From contig CAJWTV010000011.1 in assembly GCA_913047375.1 (NCBI GenBank), forward strand, positions 1 through 42,987: DNA of 42,987 bases. The letters run 5' to 3'. This document shows positions 38,117-42,987 of the stretch, piece by piece. The position numbers and the translations under genes were made by a program. The notes beneath the pieces were generated by a model. That model was not told where the DNA came from and did not search any database. It saw only the letters and a program-made list of their open reading frames with translations. Position 1 is the first letter of the stretch, and every line of letters starts with the position of its first letter. This DNA is from an uncultured Polaribacter sp. Lineage in GTDB: Bacteria; Bacteroidota; Bacteroidia; Flavobacteriales; Flavobacteriaceae.

Positions 38117-40132
38117 TTATATCAACCCTGCTCTTTTTAATAATGCATCTGGCTTTGGTTCTTTACCTCTAAATCGCTTGTAGAGTATCATTGGTTTTTC
38201 TGTTCCACCTTTTGATAATACATTATCTTTAAATTTTGTTGCAATTTCTTTATTAAAAATTCCTTTTTCTAAAAAATACTCAAAGGCATCTGCATCTAAA
38301 ACCTCTGCCCATTTATATGAGTAATATCCTGCAGAATATCCTCCTTGAAAAATATGGGAAAAAGCAGTACTCATACAATTTTCTTTAACTTCTGGGTATA
38401 GCTTAGTGTCTGCAAAAACATCACTTTCAAAATCTTTAATTGATTTTATATTTGTTGGATCCTGTGAATGCCAACTCATATCTAATAAACCAAAGCTTAA
38501 CTGTCTAAGTGTTTGTATCCCTTGATGAAAGCTTGCAGATTCTTTAATTTTTTCAACATATTTCATTGGAATAACCTCACCGGTTTTGTAATGTCTAGCA
38601 AATAATTCCAATGCTTCCTTTTGAAAGCACCAATTTTCTAATATTTGACTTGGTAATTCAACAAAATCCCAAGAAACAGAAGTGCCGGACAAGCTGCTGT
38701 AAGTCGTATTTGCAAGCATCCCATGAAGCGCATGACCAAATTCATGAAATAAAGTTGTTACCTCACTAAATGTCAGTAAAGAAGGCTTTGTAGGAGTGGG
38801 CTTTGTGAAATTACAAACTATTGATACATGAGGTCTTTCATTAATTCCATTTTTAATTTGTTGAGATTTGAAGCTAGTCATCCAAGCTCCGTTTCTTTTT
38901 CCGTTTCGAGGGTGAAAATCAGCATAAAAGAAAGCAATAAAATTTCCGTTTAAATCTGTTACGTTATATGTTTTTACATCTTCATGGTATTTATCGATGC
39001 TATTTATTTCCTCAAATTTTAAATCAAATAATTTATTTGCAATTATAAAAGCACCATCAATTACATTTTCTAATTTAAAATATGGTTTTAATATTTCTTG
39101 ATCTAATTCAAAAATCTCCTTTTTTAGTTTTTCTGAATAATATGCGCCATCCCACTTTTGAAGTTGTTCAATTCCATCTAATTTTTTTGCATAGCTCTTT
39201 AAACTTTCAAATTCAGTTTTCGCAGCGAATTTTGCTTTTTTTAATAATTCATTAGAAAATTTGATTACTTTTTCTGGGGTTTCTGCCATACGCTCCTCTA
39301 AAACAAAATGAGCATGTGTTTTATAGCCCAATAGATTAGCTCTTTTATGACGAAGCTTTACTATATTCAGAACAACTTTTTCATTATTAAAAGTATTATT
39401 TTGATAAGCTTTTTTACCGGCAGCAATCGCCATTTTTTTTCTTAATTCTCTGTTATTTGCATAAGTTAAAAAAGGGATATAGCTTGGGTAATCTAATGTA
39501 AATACCCAACCTTTTTTTCCTTTTTCTTTTGCAAGTTGATGTGCAGCTTCTTTAGCAGATTCTGGTAAACCTGAAAGATCCTTCTCTTTAATTAAGTGCA
39601 ATTCAAATGCATTTGTTTCTGCTAAGACATTTTCTCCAAACTTTAAGGATAACTTGGATAACTCAGTGTCTATTGTTCGAAGTTTAGTTTTATCACTGTT
39701 ATTTAAATTTGCTCCATTTCTAGCAAAACTTTTGTATTGTTTCTCTAAGAGTGTTCTTTGTTCAGGTGTTAAATCTATTTTTTCTTTATTATCAAAAACA
39801 GTTTTAACTTTTTTAAATAAATCGCTATTTAACGTAATATCATTCCTAAATTCACTCAACCATGGGGAAATTTCTTGAGCTATTTTTTGAATTTCATCAT
39901 CTGTTTCTGCAGAGTTCAAATTAAAAAATATATTTGTAATCCTATTTAGCTTTTCACCTGTAAAATCTAAAGCTACTGTTGTATTGTTAAAAGAAGCTAA
40001 TTTATTATTATTAACAATTAAAGTGATCTCATTTTTTGCAATCTCTATTGCTTTTTTAATAGCAGATTTATAATGCGAATTAGATATTTTAGAAAATGGC
40101 GCTGTATTAAAATCTTGTAAAAGTGGATTCAT
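38117..40132 (-). CDS. M3-family metallopeptidase (oligopeptidase A/Dcp-like)
   Basis: A 671-residue zinc oligopeptidase. The catalytic HEFGH (His463, Glu464, His467) is in LFHEFGHALHG, with the third ligand Glu in SWDFVELPSQILENW. Conserved surroundings are DFHPRNGKRNGAWM and FSHIFQGGYSAGYYSYKW. It has no signal peptide, so it acts in the cytoplasm, trimming peptides left by larger proteases, and is closer to the OpdA/Dcp group than to PepF. It has its own leader in the 70-base gap after purE on the same strand. Confidence 0.93.
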   Translation of the reverse strand: MNPLLQDFNTAPFSKISNSHYKSAIKKAIEIAKNEITLIVNNNKLASFNNTTVALDFTGEKLNRITNIFFNLNSAETDDEIQKIAQEISPWLSEFRNDITLNSDLFKKVKTVFDNKEKIDLTPEQRTLLEKQYKSFARNGANLNNSDKTKLRTIDTELSKLSLKFGENVLAETNAFELHLIKEKDLSGLPESAKEAAHQLAKEKGKKGWVFTLDYPSYIPFLTYANNRELRKKMAIAAGKKAYQNNTFNNEKVVLNIVKLRHKRANLLGYKTHAHFVLEERMAETPEKVIKFSNELLKKAKFAAKTEFESLKSYAKKLDGIEQLQKWDGAYYSEKLKKEIFELDQEILKPYFKLENVIDGAFIIANKLFDLKFEEINSIDKYHEDVKTYNVTDLNGNFIAFFYADFHPRNGKRNGAWMTSFKSQQIKNGINERPHVSIVCNFTKPTPTKPSLLTFSEVTTLFHEFGHALHGMLANTTYSSLSGTSVSWDFVELPSQILENWCFQKEALELFARHYKTGEVIPMKYVEKIKESASFHQGIQTLRQLSFGLLDMSWHSQDPTNIKSIKDFESDVFADTKLYPEVKENCMSTAFSHIFQGGYSAGYYSYKWAEVLDADAFEYFLEKGIFNKEIATKFKDNVLSKGGTEKPMILYKRFRGKEPKPDALLKRAGLI

Positions 40133-40205
40133 AATTTAAATTAGATAAAAGTAACTGTAATTTCAAAGAGGACTAAATTTTAAAAAAGTGATTACTTATT
40201 TGTAA

Positions 40206-40685
40206 TTACTTTTTTATGTTTACTGAAGCTTTATCAACCTTAAGCTTTAAACCTTCTTTGTAGGCAACAATTTTATCTAAAACACATTTGTCAGATGCGC
40301 CAATAATTTGTGCTGCTAAAATACCTGCATTTTTTCCTCCATCTAATGCTACAGTTGCTACAGGAACTCCTCCGGGCATTTGTAATATAGATAAAACAGA
40401 ATCCCAACCATCAATAGAATTCCTGCTCTTGATAGGAACTCCAATTATTGGCAATGGACTCATAGAGGCAACCATTCCTGGTAAATGTGCAGCACCTCCA
40501 GCACCTGCCACTATCACTTTTATACCGCGTATATGAGCATTTTTAGAATAGTCAAATAATTTATCAGGAGTTCTGTGAGCAGAAACAATATCTACTTCAA
40601 TTTGAATATCAAAACTTTCTAAAATATCAATTGCTTCTTGCATGACTGGAAGATCAGAATCACTTCCCATTATTATTCCTACCAT
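40206..40685 (-). CDS. purE: N5-carboxyaminoimidazole ribonucleotide mutase
   Basis: PurE moves the carboxyl group of N5-CAIR to carbon, giving CAIR. The 159-residue class I enzyme has MGSDSDLPVM (6-15), SAHRTPDKLF (about 40-49), and GAGGAAHLPGMVAS (about 70-83). It follows purK by two bases; the pair is a two-gene operon doing successive steps. Together with purT at the left end, this shows that the strain uses the formate-dependent and N5-CAIR routes. Confidence 0.97.
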   Translation of the reverse strand: MVGIIMGSDSDLPVMQEAIDILESFDIQIEVDIVSAHRTPDKLFDYSKNAHIRGIKVIVAGAGGAAHLPGMVASMSPLPIIGVPIKSRNSIDGWDSVLSILQMPGGVPVATVALDGGKNAGILAAQIIGASDKCVLDKIVAYKEGLKLKVDKASVNIKK

Positions 40686-40687
40686 AA

Positions 40688-41845
40688 TTATTTACTTATA
40701 ACTCTAATTGTTTCTTTCACTACTTGCGCAGTCGCTCTTGCTTTGTCAATATTACTATTTACGATTGTAACATGTCCCATTTTTCTGAAGGGTCTAGTTT
40801 CTTTTTTACCATAAATATGTGGAGTAACTCCGTCTATTTTTAAAATATCATTAAAATTTTCATAAACAACATTACCTGAAAACCCCTCTTCTCCAACTAA
40901 ATTAACCATTATTCCAGCTACTTTACTCTCCGTATTACCTAAAGGGAGATTTAAAATACTTCTTAAATGTTGCTCAAATTGATTAGTATAACTAGCCTCA
41001 ATAGAATAATGCCCAGAATTATGTGGCCTGGGCGCAACCTCATTTACTAAGATTTCATCATCTTCTGTTTGAAACATCTCTACTGCTAGTAAACCTATAA
41101 AATCTAGATCATTAACAACTTTTAAAGCTATTTCTTGTGCTTTATTTGCAATATTTATTTCAATCCTTGCTGGACAAATTACATATTCTACTTGATTTGC
41201 TTCAGGATGAAACTCCATTTCTACAACTGGATATGTCTTTGTTTGACCATCTTTATTTTTAGCAACTATTACTGCTAATTCTTTTTTAAATGGAATAAGT
41301 TTTTCGATAATACATTCCACATTGGGTAAGCTTTCTAAATCTATATTATCTCTAACAATCTTTACACCATTTCCGTCATATCCAAAACGTGCCGATTTCC
41401 AAACAAATGGAAAATCAATAATATTATTTTCATATGAGTGTTTTAATTCTTCTAGATAGGCATAATAAGAAAATGGAGCCGTAGGAATTTGATGATCAAT
41501 ATAAAATTTTTTCTGTCTTGCTTTACTCTGAATTATCCTAAGTGTTTTAGGTGTTGGGTAAATAGTTAGACCTTCTTGTTCAAGTACATCTAAAGCATCT
41601 AAATTTACATTTTCTATTTCTATTGTTAATAAGTCTAAACCTTTTCCAAAATTGTAAATAGTTTTATAATCTAATAAGTTTCCATTTACAAATTTATTGC
41701 AAATTTGTGCGCAAGGAGCATTTTTATTTCCATCTAAAACCGTAGTATAAATATCAAACTTTTGAGTTTCTGCTAAAAGCATCCTTCCAAGTTGCCCTCC
41801 ACCAAGAACACCTAATTTAAAGTCTGAAGAGAAATAATTTTTCAA
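40688..41845 (-). CDS. purK: N5-carboxyaminoimidazole ribonucleotide synthase
   Basis: PurK carboxylates AIR with bicarbonate and ATP. A 385-residue ATP-grasp protein: nucleotide loop GVLGGGQLGRML (12-23), central ATP-grasp blocks VWKSARFGYDGNGV and CIIEKLIPFKKE, and the metal signature NEVAPRPHNSGHYSIEA. The start codon is TTG at 41845: an in-frame TAA lies four codons upstream with no ATG between, and no ATG or GTG occurs before the nucleotide loop. I recall MKNYFSSDF- or MNYFSSDF-like N-termini for flavobacterial PurK, which fits. A promoter box lies 23 bases upstream. Confidence 0.96.
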   Translation of the reverse strand: MKNYFSSDFKLGVLGGGQLGRMLLAETQKFDIYTTVLDGNKNAPCAQICNKFVNGNLLDYKTIYNFGKGLDLLTIEIENVNLDALDVLEQEGLTIYPTPKTLRIIQSKARQKKFYIDHQIPTAPFSYYAYLEELKHSYENNIIDFPFVWKSARFGYDGNGVKIVRDNIDLESLPNVECIIEKLIPFKKELAVIVAKNKDGQTKTYPVVEMEFHPEANQVEYVICPARIEINIANKAQEIALKVVNDLDFIGLLAVEMFQTEDDEILVNEVAPRPHNSGHYSIEASYTNQFEQHLRSILNLPLGNTESKVAGIMVNLVGEEGFSGNVVYENFNDILKIDGVTPHIYGKKETRPFRKMGHVTIVNSNIDKARATAQVVKETIRVISK

Positions 41846-41868
41846 TTTGTAGTTTTAGTTGTGTTTTA

Positions 41869-41876
41869 CAAAAATA
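41869..41876 (-). promoter_or_regulatory. -7 promoter box of purKE
   Basis: Minus-strand TATTTTTG fits TANNTTTG and lies 23 bases before the TTG start of purK. No clear -33 TTG is present. Confidence 0.55.
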
Positions 41877-41899
41877 ACAATCTAATTGGATTTAAACTA

Positions 41900-42313
41900 C
41901 TAAAAATTAGTGATTCGTATGCTTGTTCCATTTTTTAAAACTTGATATTCTCTTGCAGGGCAATTAAAGCCATTTGTTTGAGGAGAACCTCCTATATGTA
42001 CACTATATTCACTAATATCACACTCGCATTTTAATGTTAATCCATTCTCGAAGCTCATTGGGGAACTACAATCTAAATTAGGACAAATTAGATCAAAGGC
42101 AACAAACTTAGAACCATTAATATTAAATAATAAAATACCTTTAGAACCACCATTTAAGATCGTTGAACCACCTGGGGTCTGTAAATTTATATTACTTGGA
42201 TTGTTTAGATCTGTAGTAAGACCAATTGCAATATTTGGTAAACAAATTCCTTCTGGAGTGTTATCTACACAATTAAGAGTTAAAACAAGTAATAATAATA
42301 TATATTTTTTCAT
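41900..42313 (-). CDS. Rieske-like lipoprotein lacking the iron-sulfur ligands
   Basis: From ATG 42313 the protein is 137 residues; an upstream ATG at 42337 would add only eight residues before the same signal peptide. The lipobox-like TLNC puts the lipid on Cys15. The mature part has a Rieske-like order: ILLFNINGSKFVAFDLICPNLDCS, then CECDISEYSVHIGGSPQTNGFNCPAREYQV. In a true Rieske site each loop has a Cys and a His ligand (CxH, CxxH). Here the loops read CPNLDC and CECDIS, with no His, so a 2Fe-2S cluster is unlikely. Several cysteines remain and could form disulfides or bind another metal. Divergent from greA over a palindromic promoter region. Confidence 0.75.
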   Translation of the reverse strand: MKKYILLLLVLTLNCVDNTPEGICLPNIAIGLTTDLNNPSNINLQTPGGSTILNGGSKGILLFNINGSKFVAFDLICPNLDCSSPMSFENGLTLKCECDISEYSVHIGGSPQTNGFNCPAREYQVLKNGTSIRITNF

Positions 42314-42350
42314 CAAACTAAAGCTGTCTTTTATCAAAACGATAGCAACT

Positions 42351-42373
42351 TACAAATATTTTGTATATTTGTA
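42351..42373. promoter_or_regulatory. Palindromic divergent promoter region of greA and the Rieske-like gene
   Basis: TACAAATATT, three bases, TATATTTGTA: arms match at nine of ten positions. The right arm holds greA's -7 box TATATTTG (42364-42371). The left arm gives AATATTTG on the minus strand (42360-42353), one mismatch from TANNTTTG. The two promoters thus face away from each other within 23 bases. Confidence 0.6.
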
Positions 42374-42424
42374 GTCTAATCTCATTCCTGTTTTCAGAAG
42401 TGGGATTTTTAAATTTAAGAAACT

Positions 42425-42898
42425 ATGAGCGAAATATCTTATTATTCAGCTGAGGGATTAAAGAAATTGAAAGACGAGTTGTTACAACTTGAACAAATAG
42501 AGCGACCTAGAGTAACTCAAGAAATTGCAGATGCACGTGACAAGGGTGATTTAAGTGAGAATGCAGAATACCATGCAGCAAAAGAGGAACAATCTCACTT
42601 AGAATTTAAGATTGCAAAGTTGAAAAATGTAATATCTAGTGCCCGTATTATAGATGAAAGTCAGTTAGATGTTTCTAAAGTATTAATTCATTCTATTATT
42701 AAAATTAAAAATATGACAAATGGGGTGGAGTTTTCATATACACTAGTTGCAGATTCTGAAACTGATGTTAGAAATGGAAAACTATCAGTTAATTCACCAA
42801 TTGGAAAAGGTTTATTAGGTAAAAAAGTTGGAGATTTTGCTGAAATTGAGGTCCCAAATGGAGTTATGAAATTTGAAATTATAGAAGTTGCAAGATGA
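42425..42898 (+). CDS. greA: Transcription elongation factor GreA
   Basis: GreA stimulates transcript cleavage by RNA polymerase stalled after backtracking. The 157-residue protein has the N-terminal coiled coil beginning YYSAEGLKKLKDELLQLE, with the acidic tip ARDKGDLSENAEYHAAKEEQ (about 37-56) that reaches the active site, and a C-terminal FKBP-like domain ending FAEIEVPNGVMKFEIIEV. Length and motifs are typical. Promoter box TATATTTG is 53 bases upstream. Confidence 0.97.
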   Translation: MSEISYYSAEGLKKLKDELLQLEQIERPRVTQEIADARDKGDLSENAEYHAAKEEQSHLEFKIAKLKNVISSARIIDESQLDVSKVLIHSIIKIKNMTNGVEFSYTLVADSETDVRNGKLSVNSPIGKGLLGKKVGDFAEIEVPNGVMKFEIIEVAR

Positions 42899-42974
42899 TT
42901 TTATCATAAAATTAAGACTATAATTACACACCCATATTTCATTTAACAATTTATTTAATAATCAAATTCAAAAC

Positions 42975-42987
42975 ATGAAAACAATCA
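42975..42987 (+). CDS. Start of a gene cut by the window end (partial)
   Basis: ATG AAA ACA ATC at 42975 follows 76 bases after greA, preceded by AT-rich sequence, and reads MKTI before the window ends. A Met-Lys start is common for exported proteins in this genome, but nothing more can be said. It could be incidental. Confidence 0.3.

Noticed and set aside
1..42987. Mobile element, prophage, CRISPR array, or tRNA/rRNA genes
   Set aside because: No transposase, integrase, regularly spaced repeats or recognisable RNA genes were seen on reading; composition and coding style look uniform throughout. A tRNAscan or Infernal run would settle small RNAs.

Overview
The window is AT-rich, densely packed bacterial chromosome from a member of the Flavobacteriaceae (Bacteroidota), probably a marine Polaribacter/Tenacibaculum-like genus. 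The indications are a PorP/SprF-type type IX secretion protein, a DUF6089-uppS-bamA-skp-skp-murI gene order, many exported proteins with signal peptides ending in ...AQ or ...SC, TonB/CarboxypepD_reg architecture, and recurrent TANNTTTG (-7) promoter boxes typical of Bacteroidota sigma factor. No rRNA, tRNA, CRISPR array, insertion sequence or prophage was seen.

Layout. 1-1230: purT (formate-dependent purine synthesis). 1.3-4.0 kb: small exported or membrane proteins, namely a barrel-like secreted protein, a lipoprotein with a duplicated YdhR-like domain, two tiny membrane proteins translationally coupled on the minus strand (the second, 46 aa, is very short), and an NTF2/SnoaL-like lipoprotein. 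4.0-7.3 kb (minus): a sulfide/persulfide detoxification operon (TauE/SafE exporter, persulfide dioxygenase-rhodanese fusion, rhodanese, methyltransferase). 7.6-10.7 kb: a secreted repeat protein, an HxlR regulator divergent from a secreted two-domain protein with a large dyad between them, and an orphan PorP/SprF. 10.7-18.6 kb (minus): the envelope-biogenesis block murI, skp, skp-like, bamA, uppS, DUF6089, then nadK and a CBS protein, divergent from pdxJ and an alpha/beta hydrolase.

20.2-24.4 kb (minus): a probable thiamine uptake locus. A TPP riboswitch with its own promoter precedes a TonB-dependent receptor; immediately upstream are arfB, a NadR-like kinase and a PnuC/PnuT-type permease. 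24.5-29.3 kb: a phosphopantetheinyl transferase divergent from ahcY, then PEP carboxylase. 29.4-34.8 kb (minus): pabB, an 80-aa protein, tilS, dsbD and a small secreted protein, read as one tight operon. 34.9-36.3 kb: lpd. 36.4-38.1 kb: a haem-binding c-type protein overlapping a glycosyltransferase. 38.1-42.0 kb (minus): M3 oligopeptidase, purE, purK. 42-43 kb: a Rieske-like lipoprotein divergent from greA, and the first codons of another gene.

Most genes are housekeeping with family-typical lengths. The parts most worth a second look are the TPP-riboswitch locus and its kinase, the HxlR dyad and its two-domain secreted target, six 9-bp repeats that each carry an in-frame stop at the end of a skp-like gene, the tiny membrane-protein pair, and TTG starts for bamA and purK. 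Several start codons were moved from an upstream TTG to a downstream ATG because the TTG lies in a promoter box or upstream of a clean signal peptide.
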